From: UBA6164 sp964527325
Lineage (GTDB): Bacteria > Patescibacteriota > Gracilibacteria > BD1-5 > UBA6164
DNA: 17,534 nucleotides
Direction: 5' to 3'
NCBI GenBank assembly: GCA_964527325.1
Contig: CAZGNU010000035.1
Coordinates: forward strand, 1-17,534
The first letter of the stretch is position 1. Every line of letters begins with the position of its first letter. Shown here piece by piece: positions 5,916 to 14,852 of this stretch. The position numbers were made by a program, and so were the translations under genes. The notes under the pieces were generated by a model. It was given only the letters and a program-made list of their open reading frames with translations. It did not search any database and was not told where the DNA came from.

Positions 5916-7868
5916 ATGCAAGATTTTTTAGATGAATTGGATTTAGAGTTAGACTCTAATCAAACTGATTCACCAAAACAAAAAACTGAGGGAAAAGTTC
6001 AGATAAAAAAAGTAGAAAAAAAGAAAGTTATAAATATAAATTCAAAAAATAACAACAAAAATTTCAAAGTAAATAATAATAGAAATAAAAATAATTATAA
6101 AAATAAAGACTGAGAAATTAGATGAAAATTTATTTCTAGATTTCCAGAAACAAAATTTTATCTTCCATCATTAAGAAATGGATATACTAGATATATGCCT
6201 ATTGGAGGGAATAATGAAACATGAGCAAAAAATATGTGAATGCTTCAATATGGAGAAGATATTGTAATAATTGATTGTTGAGTACAATTTGCTGATGCTG
6301 ATATGCTATGAGTAAATTATTCTATTCCGGATGTTTCATTTTTAACAAAATATAAAGATAAAATAAAGGGAATGTTAATAACGCATGCCCATTTAGATCA
6401 TATAGGATCATTAAAGCATATAATGCCAGCTCTTTGAATGCCAACTCTTTATGGTACAAAATTTACTATAGGTTTAGTTAAAAAACAATTAGCTGAAGCT
6501 TGATTAATTCCTCATGCTACATTAATTGAGGTAGATGCTTCTTCTTGAGATAAATTTAAAGTATGATGATTTAAAGTAGAATATTTTAACGTAAATCACT
6601 CTGTACCTGATTCGGCTTGAATATATTTAGAATCAGAAGGTGGTACAAAAATAGTTCATTCTTGAGATTTTAAAATAGACCATACTCCAGCTATAGATAA
6701 ACCAGCTGATTTAGATAGAATTGGAGAAATTTGAAAAAGATGAATTAGTTTATTTTTATCTGATTCAACATGATCTACTAGAAAAGGATTTTCTTTAAGT
6801 GAAAAAAAAGTTTGAGAAGAGCTTGAAAAATTAGTAGCAAATCACAAAAGATGAAGACTAATAATAGCTGCTTTTTCTTCTTGGATTTCTAGAATTCAAC
6901 AACTTGTAGATATATGTGTAAAATATGATAAAACAATTTTTTTGAGCGGTAGAAGTATGATAGAAAATGTAGCAATAGCTAAAGAATTAGGATATTTAAA
7001 AATAAAACAAGGAGTTGTTAAAAAAATGACACCAAAAAATACAGAATGAATTGCTCCACATAAACAAATAGTTATTACAACTTGAAGTCAATGAGAAGAA
7101 TTTTCAGCACTATCAAGAATGGCCGATTGAAGACATAACTCTGTAGAAATTATTAGATGAGACACTATAATTTTTTCTTCATCAATAGTTCCTGGTAATG
7201 AAAAATCAGTTATATGAATAATTAATAAATTAATAAGATTAGGTGCTAGAGTTATCACAAAAGATGATGGAGAGGTTCATACGTGAGGTCATGGTTTTCA
7301 AGAAGAACAAAAAATATTTTTGGACTTAATAAAACCAAAATATTTTATGCCAATTTTCTGAGATTTATATTTTAGAACTATTCATTGAAATACAGCTATA
7401 TCTACATGATTTAAAGAAGAAAATATTCTAATGATAGATAATGGTAATATGGTAGATTTTGCACCAAACAATGGTAACGTATTCAAATCAAGAATCAAAG
7501 CCCCTATTCAAGAAATAGTAATTGATGGTTATGGTATGTGACTTGCAACTAGTCATGTAATCCAAGCAAGAGAAAAAATGATGAATTCTTGAGTATTGGT
7601 TGTTGCATTTAAGGTAGATAAAAAAACAAAAACTATTTTGTGACATATTAAACTTGAAACAAGATGACTAGTTTATTTAGATGAAGTTAGATTTATTCAT
7701 AGAATGATTATAAAGAAATCTAGAGATGTATATGAAAATACAGTAAAAGATGTACCAGATATGTATGAAAAAGATTTAGTTAAAATTATAAGAACAGATT
7801 TAGAAAAATTCTTAAATCATAAGTTAGATAGAGAGCCAATGATTATACCTATAATTACATCTGTATAA
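5916..7868 (+). CDS. rnj: Ribonuclease J (metallo-beta-lactamase/beta-CASP RNase)
   Basis: This 650-residue protein is RNase J, which processes and degrades mRNA by endo- and 5'-exonuclease action. Residues 1-65 are a low-complexity Lys/Asn-rich extension, probably RNA- or partner-binding. The catalytic domain follows with THAHLDH (H157, H159, D161, H162), VNHSVPDS (H228) and HSGDFKID (D251). The beta-CASP region shows LSDSTGSTRKGF (282-292), AAFSSWISRIQQ (318-329), ITTGSQGEE (387-395), HTGGHGFQEE (H455, H459), and a C-terminal domain to 650. The motif normally reading VHGEYRH, whose His is a metal ligand in Bacillus J1 (H390), here reads PIFGDLYF, with Phe at 481. The ATG at 5916 is the only start keeping the extension in frame. 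It is a monocistronic unit ending in a terminator. Confidence 0.9.
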
Positions 7869-7886
7869 TTAGAAAAAAATCTTTAC

Positions 7887-7922
7887 AAAACTCAAAAACA
7901 GATTAAACTGTTTTTGAGTTTT
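7887..7922 (+). terminator. Intrinsic terminator of the RNase J gene
   Basis: A 15-bp stem, AAAACTCAAAAACAG (7887-7901) with CTGTTTTTGAGTTTT (7908-7922), has the 6-nt loop ATTAAA and ends in a T-rich tail. It sits 18 nt after the stop. Confidence 0.85.
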
Positions 7923-7941
7923 TATTACTTAATAATAAAAG

Positions 7942-9000
7942 ATGAAAAAGATAGTAAATATTGTTTTAGTGTTATTGTTGATATTAGGTATATCATCATG
8001 TTTTACTTCAAAAGATGATGTTGATAACGCTAAAAAAGAATTATGAATAATTGAGCTTGATAAATCTGATGATTCATGATCAAACTTGAAAGATAAAATA
8101 GAAAAAGCCAAAGAAGGTATGCAAAATGAAGAAAAGGATAAAGAAGAAGTTGAAAAAATAGAGTTGGAAGTTGAAGAAAAAGAAGAAATAAAAAAAATTG
8201 AAATAAAATCTTTAACAGATGAACAATTTTTAGAATTTGATGATTTGTCATGAGAAAATTTACTTGACTGAGAAGTTGAAATTACTTGAAAAACTATATG
8301 AGAGGTAGATAAAATAATAGTAAAGTTTTCAAATGAAACTTCTGATTTTCCAGATGATAATTATACTTTAAAACAATTTGCTTCATGAGCTGAAACATTT
8401 TTATATAGAGCTTTTTCAAGATATGAAACCTTAGATTTTTGAAAAAACGTTTATGTATTTGAAGCTTATTCTTGAGAAAAGGTTTCAAAATTACAGTTAA
8501 TTTTAAATGTAGTTAAGGAAGAAGAAAAAACAGTTGAAGAAAAAGTTAAACAGGTTTATGAAGATATATCATTAGATAGCTTACCTACAAAAGAAACATT
8601 TTGAACTCCTATGGATTTATGAGATTGAAAAGTTACATATAGTGATTTAAAAGGATTAGAAATTAAAAAAGAGATTAATTCAGATTTAACATGTGAAAAT
8701 TTAACTGAACATTTAGTTGATAATATTGATACTTGGTTTTTTTGGAATACCTGTAGACCAATAGAAACAGATGAATGAATTAGTTTCTTTGTTGTTAGGT
8801 TAGACTGAGATGATAAATACGTATATGAAAAACATTATTATCTTTCATATCAATGAATTTATTGAGTACAAGAACTGGAAGTTTGAACGGGAGTTACTGA
8901 TAAAAATATCTGAGAAAAAAATACAGAACTTAAAGAAAAAAATGAAGATTTTGCTATTATTGAAGTAGCTGATGATTTATTTAGGGAGATATTGAAATAG
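7942..9000 (+). CDS. Secreted lipoprotein of unknown function
   Basis: This 352-residue protein begins with a lipoprotein signal: KKIVNIVLVLLLILGISSC, with cysteine 20 in an ISSC lipobox, so the mature protein should be lipid-anchored to the outer face of the membrane. Residues 25-90 are highly charged and Glu/Lys-rich, forming a stalk or coiled coil. Residues 95-190 look like a beta-rich domain (LDGEVEITGKTIGEVDKIIVKFSN...), suggestive of an Ig-like or carbohydrate-binding fold, and a second globular part (220-340) follows a charged linker. The part around SDLTCENLTEHLVDNIDTWFFWNTC has two cysteines. I do not recognise a family. It has its own unit between the RNase J terminator and the repeat element behind it. 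The stop is TAG. Confidence 0.7.
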
Positions 9001-9004
9001 AGAT

Positions 9005-9153
9005 AATCCATCCCCACTTCGTGGTACTTCCTTTAATACTAAAGGAAGAAAATTGTTTTAAGTAATAGTTTAATTTTACTTTTAATAAAACAAAAACATA
9101 AATAGCAAGGCTTCCTTTAGAATTAAAGGAAGCTGCCGATAGGCTGATGGATT
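9005..9153. mobile_element. MITE-like element with 44-bp terminal inverted repeats
   Basis: This 149-bp non-coding element begins 4 nt after the lipoprotein stop. Its ends are inverted copies: AATCCATCCCC...ACTTCCTTT..AAAGGAAG on the left and CTTCCTTT..AAAGGAAG...GATGGATT on the right. Each end contains its own hairpin, CTTCCTTTA..TAAAGGAAG, and the left end also has CCACTTCGTGG. The A/T-rich centre (about 9052-9106) has no gene. The end layout is that of the DUF559 unit at 16862-17376 with CTTT in place of CCCTT, so I infer a non-autonomous relative. Confidence 0.65.
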
Positions 9154-9180
9154 TTAATTAATTAACTAATAAAAAAATTA

Positions 9181-9876
9181 ATGAGAGTATTATTAAAAAT
9201 ATCATGAGAAGCATTATCATGACCAGAGCATAGTGGGTTAGATTTTGAGATTTTAGATGAGGTTTGAGATATGATAAAAGATTTAGTTAGACATAATATA
9301 GAAGTGTGAGTAGTTGTTTGAGCAGGTAATTTTATTAGATGAGCAGAAATAGAAAAATTGAACATTGATAGATGTAATGCTGATAATATGTGAATGCTAG
9401 CTACAAATATAAATGTAATAGCGTTATCTGATATACTTACAAAAAAAGAAGTAAGTACAAAAATAGTAAATGCATTTTCTATTGAATGAGTGGTAGAAAG
9501 ATTTAATAAAACAAAGTCAGTAAAAGATTTATCTAAGAAAAAAGTTGTATTATTTTGAGGTTGAACTTGAAATCCATACTTTACAACTGATACTGCCTGA
9601 GTACTTAGAGCTTTAGAAATTGAGGCTGATTTGATGATTAAAGCAACAAAAGTAGATTGAGTATATGATAAAGATCCAATGAAATTCCATGATGCAGCTC
9701 TTTTAAAAGAGCTTACTTATGATGAAGTATTAGAAAATAATCTTTGAGTTATGGATTATACAGCTATATCATTAGCAAAATGAAATGGATTAAAATTGAT
9801 GGTATGTAATTTAGCTGAAAGGTGAGCAATACTTAATTGTATACTTACATGAACATGAGGAACAACAATTAGTTAA
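9181..9876 (+). CDS. pyrH: UMP kinase
   Basis: This 231-residue protein is the bacterial hexameric-type UMP kinase of the amino acid kinase fold, converting UMP and ATP to UDP and ADP in pyrimidine nucleotide synthesis. Conserved parts are visible in order: KISGEALSG (6-14), VVVGAGNFIRG (44-54), DNMGMLATNINVIAL (68-82), the central VVLFGGGTGNPYFTTDTAGVLRALEIEAD (122-150), KATKVDGVYDKDP (154-166), GVMDYTAISLAK and the closing GTGGTTIS. Length is normal for the family. Nearly all of the catalytic-loop glycines are UGA, among the best proof of code 25 in the window. It starts with ATG at 9181, 27 nt after the MITE-like element, so the element may carry or separate its promoter; no clear promoter is seen. 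It is followed after 29 nt by the TPR gene. Confidence 0.96.
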
Positions 9877-9905
9877 TTATTTTATTTTAATAACATTATA
9901 AATTT

Positions 9906-11414
9906 ATGAAAAATAATAAAAAAATCATTATATATGTTTGAAGTTTATTTTTAATTGTATTTATTACTTATATTGTATATTATTTTATTGGGACTAACTT
10001 TATTAAAAAACAAATAAATAAAGAACCTGAAAATAATGATATGATAAGTGATGACTCAGTAAATAAAATAATACAAATAGAAGATAAAGCATTACAATAT
10101 ATAAATAATTGAGATTTTAAAAGTGCTTATGAATATTATGATAGTTTTTTGTCTTGAGATATTAGTGATGATGAAAAAATGATGTTTAAGGTAAGAAAAG
10201 CTCTAGCATATTTTAGTGAATGAGAAATTCTTAATCAACAAAAAATATTTTTTAAAAAATGAAAAAATATTCTTGATGTAGTAAAAAATGAAAATTCTGA
10301 TTATTTAGAATATTGAGAATTCTATAGGGTTCTTTGATATTGATATGAAATTATAAGAGATTATGAAAATGCTTTAAAAAATTATGAGGCAGCATTAAAT
10401 TATTCTACGGATACAGAACATTTGTTAAATATTACATGATGAATAGCTCATGTATATATGCTTATGTGAAATCCATATTTAGCAGATGAGTATATACAAA
10501 CAGCTTTAAATATTGATCAAGATAATGTATTTATTAATCATTTATATTTAAGAAATTTATGATCTTTATGAGATTATAAAAAATCAGTAGAAATTGCTGA
10601 AAAAATAGTTGATAATATTGATAATATAGATGATTTATCAGAAATATATTATACTTTGTCTAATATGGCATTTTTAAACAATGATAGTAATAAAGCTTTA
10701 GAGTATGTAAAAAAGTGTTTAGAAACTAAAGAAAATTATTGATTATGTTATTTATCAAAAGCAAAAATATATTATTTTATGTGAAATGAGTTGTGATTTG
10801 GTATTGCTAAAAATGAATTAGAAAAAGCTTTACTTTATGATAAAAATTCAGCAATAGTATATGAATACATTTGATATGTAAATGAAGTATTAGATGATAT
10901 TGATTGAGCTATATCTACACATTTAAATAATTATAATAATATTGTTGATAAAGATACTAATCTTTTTGATAATCAAAAAATACAACTAAAACAAAAATTA
11001 TTAATAATTTTATCTAGACTATATTCAAAAAAATGAGACAAGGATAATTCTTTAAAATATTTAAATATACTTAAAAATAATATTATTAATTATTATAATT
11101 TAAAAATTATAGAAAACCAATTAATACAAACAGATTGATGAGATTTTAAGCTTTTGTTAGAAAATTCAAGTTTAAAGAATTATTTATCTTTATGGAAAAC
11201 AAGTAAAATAATCTATAATAGAGAAGAAAACTGTACAGATAAAAATTCAAAAATATGTATTAATTCAACACTTTTTATGAATTTATATAAAACATGAGTA
11301 GAAGAAGAGTCACCTAAAAAAATTGATATTTTAAATATCAAAAAAAGTTGTAGAGATAATAAAGATAATCTTGATGATACTCTTATTATTGTGTGTAAAA
11401 TTTTTAATAGTTAA
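9906..11414 (+). CDS. Membrane-anchored TPR-repeat protein
   Basis: This 502-residue protein has one N-terminal membrane helix (residues about 7-30, IIIYVGSLFLIVFITYIVYYFIG) with no clear cleavage site, so most of it probably faces the outside as an anchored scaffold. Downstream are repeated helix pairs with TPR character: ALQYINNGDFKSAYEYYDSFL, YEIIRDYENALKNYEAALNYS, AHVYMLMGNPYLADEYIQTALNID, NLGSLGDYKKSVEIAEKI, NMAFLNNDSNKALEYVKKCLE and AKIYYFMGNELGFGIAKNELEKAL. The last 90 residues are less regular, with cysteines (NCTDKNSKIC; KKSCRDN; VCKIF) that could form disulfides. TPRs bind peptides or other proteins. It sits 12 nt before the large surface protein, suggesting the two are made together and may form an envelope complex. 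Exact partners are unknown. Confidence 0.8.
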
Positions 11415-11426
11415 TAAAACAAACAA

Positions 11427-13886
11427 ATGAAAACTAATATAAAACTTTTTATTATAATATTTTTAAGTTTATTTATATGTATAAGTAATGTATATTGAGT
11501 AATTAAATGGGATCGTGATGGTCAATCTTGATATATTTCAGATGATGGTACAGTTAGAGATAATAACTTTAATACTTTATGAACTTTTGATTCTAGTAAT
11601 TGAAATTTTACTGATACCACTTGATCAACTTCTAATGTATTTAGTACAGCTGGTACAACACTTTCAACTCACCTACCTTGATGAGCTACTTTTTCAGTTA
11701 CTACAGATGGTTTTCATGGTTATGACATGGCATCTGCATGATTAAATCTTGCTAATACAGCAGCAACAACCTGATCAAAATCGGAATCTACACAAACGGC
11801 AATTACAGATTATAATCAAACAGTTGCTGGTATGATGGGTGTAACTTATGATCCAAGTGTAAATTATGCATGATTACATCAAAATAATAGCGGAGGTTTT
11901 AATTATTGATGTTCAAATAATTCAAATTTTATGACATTTACACCATGAATATTATGATGATGAATGACATGTGAAGAAAAACAAGCAATGTGATATAAAA
12001 TTGCCTGTGGAAAACAAATTGCACCAAATAATTATACTATACAACCACTCCCATGATGATGAGCAATAAAACCTAAACTACCTTGATGATGAACACAAAC
12101 ACCTATAATAACAACTACGACAACCACTGCTAGTTGTACTTATATTTCTGGTTGGAATCCAGATTGGAGTACTTGTAAAGTAAATACACCTTTTGATACT
12201 AGTTGAAAAACAACATGTACACAAACAAATAATCGGTCTGAGGTAACTAGTGTATATTCATGGTCAGTAGTCAACAAGTATTCAAATTGAGCTTTTATTA
12301 CTTCTGTTCCACAATGAAGTTGTAAACCAAGTGTTTCTAAGAATCCTGTTGAAACAGTTTCAATACCAATAAGTATAGATTTAAATAATCCATCAACAAG
12401 TTCAACTTGTAATTGAACGTTGTATGCAAATAATAATGATACATGTATAGTAGTAATAGATATATTATGAAATATTTATCAAAATAGAAGTATAGATTGG
12501 AATATAAATACATGAATTTCTAATATAATAGATAATTCAAATGAAAAATCGAACAGAGTAGATTGATGATGATGAAATGCATTAAATTTTTCTTGAATAT
12601 CTAATACTAGTATAACTTGAAAATCTATAACAATAAGTTGAATAAAATCAGTAAGTCCTTTTACTAGTAATAATTGAAAAATAGAATTTAAACTAGGTAA
12701 TAATACTTATGAAGTTAATAATATAAATTATCATTTTAAAAAACCTTTAACTTGAAAACTAGAAGCATCTATAGATTGATGAACATCTTGGTGAATTATT
12801 CCGAGTTTATGAACACAAATAGATTATAGAATACTGTATAATAATCCTTGAAATATTAATATTATATATAATTCAATTACAAATAATGATTATACTATTT
12901 CTGCTTTTAATGATGGTTTAGAAATTCAAAGTATAGAAATAGACGAGAGTGATTATTCTAAATTTAGTGCAAGAATTAATACTTCTAAAAAAGAAATAGA
13001 TATTTTACCAGATCCATCAATATGAGTAAAAGGTGCTTATATTCAATATACTCTTTGATGAAAAACTGTTAAATATACATTGTCAGATTTAGAATTAGCA
13101 AATAACACAGATGAGTTTGTATTAACTTGAGAAGAATTTAGGTGAGTGAGGGTAGTATGAAATTTGCAAGGATCTTGAAAACAAATGCTTACATGACAAG
13201 ATGAAAATATTTCTAGCATTACTATGCTAGAAACAAGAAATGAAATAAGAAAAAATGCTTATATGTTTGTAAAATGAATGAATAATTGAGATATAATTAA
13301 CGGAATAAGATATGTTGAATGAGAGGATGTGACAATTTCATGAGATCAAAACTATGAAACTTTGATAGTGAAAGATTGAAATGTTATTATTGATTGAGAC
13401 TTAAATACTACATGAAAAACTTTTTGAATTATTGTACTTAAAAATTGATATAATTCGTTAACTGATTATGTATGAAAATGAAATATATATGTTAATAATA
13501 ATGTAGTTTATATTGATGCAATAATATATAGTGATTGATGATTTATTAGTTCTCTAGATTGAAATCCTTTAATAGAGGATACAACTGAAAGAACGACATT
13601 ATTACAAAAACAATTAGTTTTTAAGTGAAGTTTATTTACTAGAAATACTATTGGTTGATCAATATTATCAGGTTGATATTATTTATTACCTTGATCAGTA
13701 CAAACAGATGATTTTGATAAAGCAATGTTATATGATCTGAATTATGTAAGAAGATGAAAAATATGATGGGATTGAAGTGATGAAAATTTGGATTGAAATG
13801 ATAGAAATTTATGAAATAACAATCCTTTTGTAATAATATATAATCCTGAAATACAAACAAAACCACCTAAGTGATTTAAATATTAA
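11427..13886 (+). CDS. Large secreted surface protein with C-terminal beta-rich domain
   Basis: This 819-residue protein has a signal peptide (residues 1-24, LFIIIFLSLFICISNVYG). The mature N-terminus is Ser/Thr/Gly/Asn-rich. About residues 165-200 contain several cysteines; residues 205-230 are a proline/glycine linker (PLPGGG...KLPGGG). From residue 237 a cysteine-tryptophan module (CTYISGWNPDWSTC...SVYSWSVV) resembles the WS-C repeats of bacterial adhesins. The middle is beta-rich. The C-terminal part, about 640-760 (TLIVKDGNVIIDGDLNTTG...GIIVLKNG...GNIYVNNNVVYIDAIIYSDGGFIS...LVFKGSLFTRNTIGGS), is a beta-helix-like domain of a kind seen in large exported proteins of Patescibacteria. No LPXTG motif or terminal TM is present, so attachment is unclear. 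I infer a cell-surface structural protein or adhesin. Glycine is mostly UGA, with runs up to four in a row. Confidence 0.72.
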
Positions 13887-13896
13887 GTAAAATCTT

Positions 13897-13924
13897 TTGA
13901 CAAATTAACTCTTGTCAATATGAT
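13897..13924 (+). promoter_or_regulatory. Strong promoter with internal dyad, upstream of rpmH
   Basis: A consensus -35 TTGACA (13897-13902), a 16-bp spacer and TATGAT (13919-13924) form the most canonical promoter in the window. The -35 is also the left arm of an inverted repeat, TTGACAA (13897-13903) and TTGTCAA (13912-13918), a dyad lying between -35 and -10 as an operator would. Initiation near 13931 leaves a leader of about 80 nt before rpmH. Confidence 0.65.
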
Positions 13925-14009
13925 ATCTGAGCAATTTTTAAGAGATTATATACACCCTTTTAAAAATTAATAAAAATAAAGGAAATTAATATATAATAAT
14001 CAGGGAAAA

Positions 14010-14255
14010 ATGTTAGGAAAATTAAAGAAAAGAAAAAGACTTAGAGTTCATGGATTTCTTAAAAGAAGTTCTACTGTTTGAGGAAGAAAAGTCCTAAAAA
14101 ACAGAAGAAGGAAAGGAAGACATGCTTTAGCTGTTTCATACCCAAAAAGATACCAAGAAATCAATGGTAAAGCAAAAATGCATATAGTAGCATGAGGTAT
14201 TGCTAAAAAATCACCTTTTGATTGAAAAGGTAATTATATAGTTAGAAAAAAATAA
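14010..14255 (+). CDS. rpmH: Ribosomal protein L34 with C-terminal extension
   Basis: This 81-residue protein contains the whole L34 core: KRKRLRVHGFLKRSSTVGGRKVLKNRRRKGRHALAV (about 7-42) matches KRKRxHGFRxRMxTxxGRxVLxxRRxKGRxxLxV. L34 is a basic protein of the large ribosomal subunit that lies against 23S rRNA. Normal bacterial L34 is 44-50 residues, so residues 43-81 (SYPKRYQEINGK...HIVAGGIAKKSP...) are an addition with no counterpart I know, and it is unlike a frameshift product because the frame is open and stops cleanly. The N-terminus is a little shorter than usual (MLGKLKKRKR). It is the first gene of the conserved rpmH-rnpA-yidC order and is preceded by a strong promoter. Confidence 0.93.
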
Positions 14256-14257
14256 AG

Positions 14258-14353
14258 AAATTCCCCCCTAACCCCCCTTTATTAAAGGGGGGAATAGAAC
14301 AAAAGAAAAATTGAAGCTCATCCCCTTTAATAAAGGGGATTATAGGGGAATTT
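14258..14353. mobile_element. Small inverted-repeat element between rpmH and rnpA
   Basis: This 96-bp element begins 2 nt after the rpmH stop. It reads AAATTCCCCCC..CCCCCCTTTATTAAAGGGGGG on the left, then an A-rich core (GAACAAAAGAAAAATTGAAG), then ATCCCCTTTAATAAAGGGGAT and GGGGAATTT on the right. Each end holds a hairpin and the two ends are inverted copies. It is rich in G/C beside A/T genes. The end sequences differ from the DUF559 family, so I treat it as a related but separate group of palindromic element. Confidence 0.6.
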
Positions 14354-14371
14354 ATATCAGAGTTATTTACA

Positions 14372-14710
14372 ATGATTCCAAAGAAAAATAGATTGACAGA
14401 AAGAGAAGTAAAAAAGGTTTTAGGTAAATCAAAACCTTTTTTTTCATATTGAATAGTTTTAAATTATAAGAAAAATAGATCAGAAAAAAATAGATTTGCT
14501 ATTGTTATTTGAAAAAAATCAGTTAACACAAATGTTACAAGAGTTTTTTTTAGAAGAACATTTTACAATATAGTATCTGATAAATTAGAAAATAAGCAGT
14601 GATGTGATTTTGTTTTTGTCGTAAAAAAACAAACAAAATTGGACAAAAATGATCAAAAAAGTATTATTTCTTTTAAGAAAGATATAAATTTTTTAATAGG
14701 GAAAATATAG
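14372..14710 (+). CDS. rnpA: Ribonuclease P protein component
   Basis: This 112-residue basic protein is RnpA, which binds RNase P RNA and helps it cut the 5' leaders of pre-tRNAs. Family features seen are the N-terminal PKKNRLTEREVKKVL, the strand pair FSYGIVLNYKKN and NRFAIVIGKKSVNTNVTR, and the conserved basic helix FFRRTFYNIVSDKL, which takes the place of the usual RNR-x-KR-x-x-RE motif but keeps only part of it (NVTRVFFRRTF). DFVFVVKKQ completes the fold. Position between L34 and YidC strongly supports the call. The start at 14372 follows the small repeat element by 18 nt. The stop is TAG. Confidence 0.9.
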
Positions 14711-14714
14711 AAAT

Positions 14715-14816
14715 AACCCATCCCCTCGTTCCTCGGTACTTCCCTTGAAAAGGGAAGAAATTAAATTTCTCCCATTTCCAAGGGGAGTACTTGAACGTTA
14801 GTGAGAGGGAGGGGTT
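14715..14816. mobile_element. MITE-like element, non-autonomous relative of the DUF559 unit
   Basis: This 102-bp element lies 4 nt after the rnpA stop. Its left end (AACCCATCCCC at 14715-14725; hairpin CTTCCCTTGAAAAGGGAAG at 14739-14757) is identical over 24 nt (14738-14761) to 16901-16924 in the DUF559 unit, and AACCCATCCCC is also identical. The right end is an imperfect inverted copy (CTCCCATTTCCAAGGGGAG ... GGGAGGGGTT). There is no coding content. I read it as a deletion derivative keeping only the terminal repeats. Confidence 0.75.
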
Positions 14817-14852
14817 AGAATTTAAGTACATAATAATTTTTAAATATAATAA

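Noticed and set aside
5916..6113. Separate 65-residue Lys/Asn-rich gene under the standard code
   Set aside because: It runs without a real stop into the RNase J catalytic domain. It is the N-terminal extension of that enzyme.
9005..9153. Element as a simple intrinsic terminator of the lipoprotein gene
   Set aside because: The paired 44-bp ends and internal core exceed a terminator, and the motif order matches the DUF559 unit, although its first hairpin may also stop transcription.
13931..13960. DnaA-box-like TTATATACACC near rpmH (rpmH is often near the origin)
   Set aside because: Only one poor match to TTATNCACA and no dnaA or box cluster. An origin cannot be supported.
14705..14826. Target-site duplication AGAA(A)T around the 14715-14816 element
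   Set aside because: The match is short and inexact in A/T-rich sequence, and the other elements show none.
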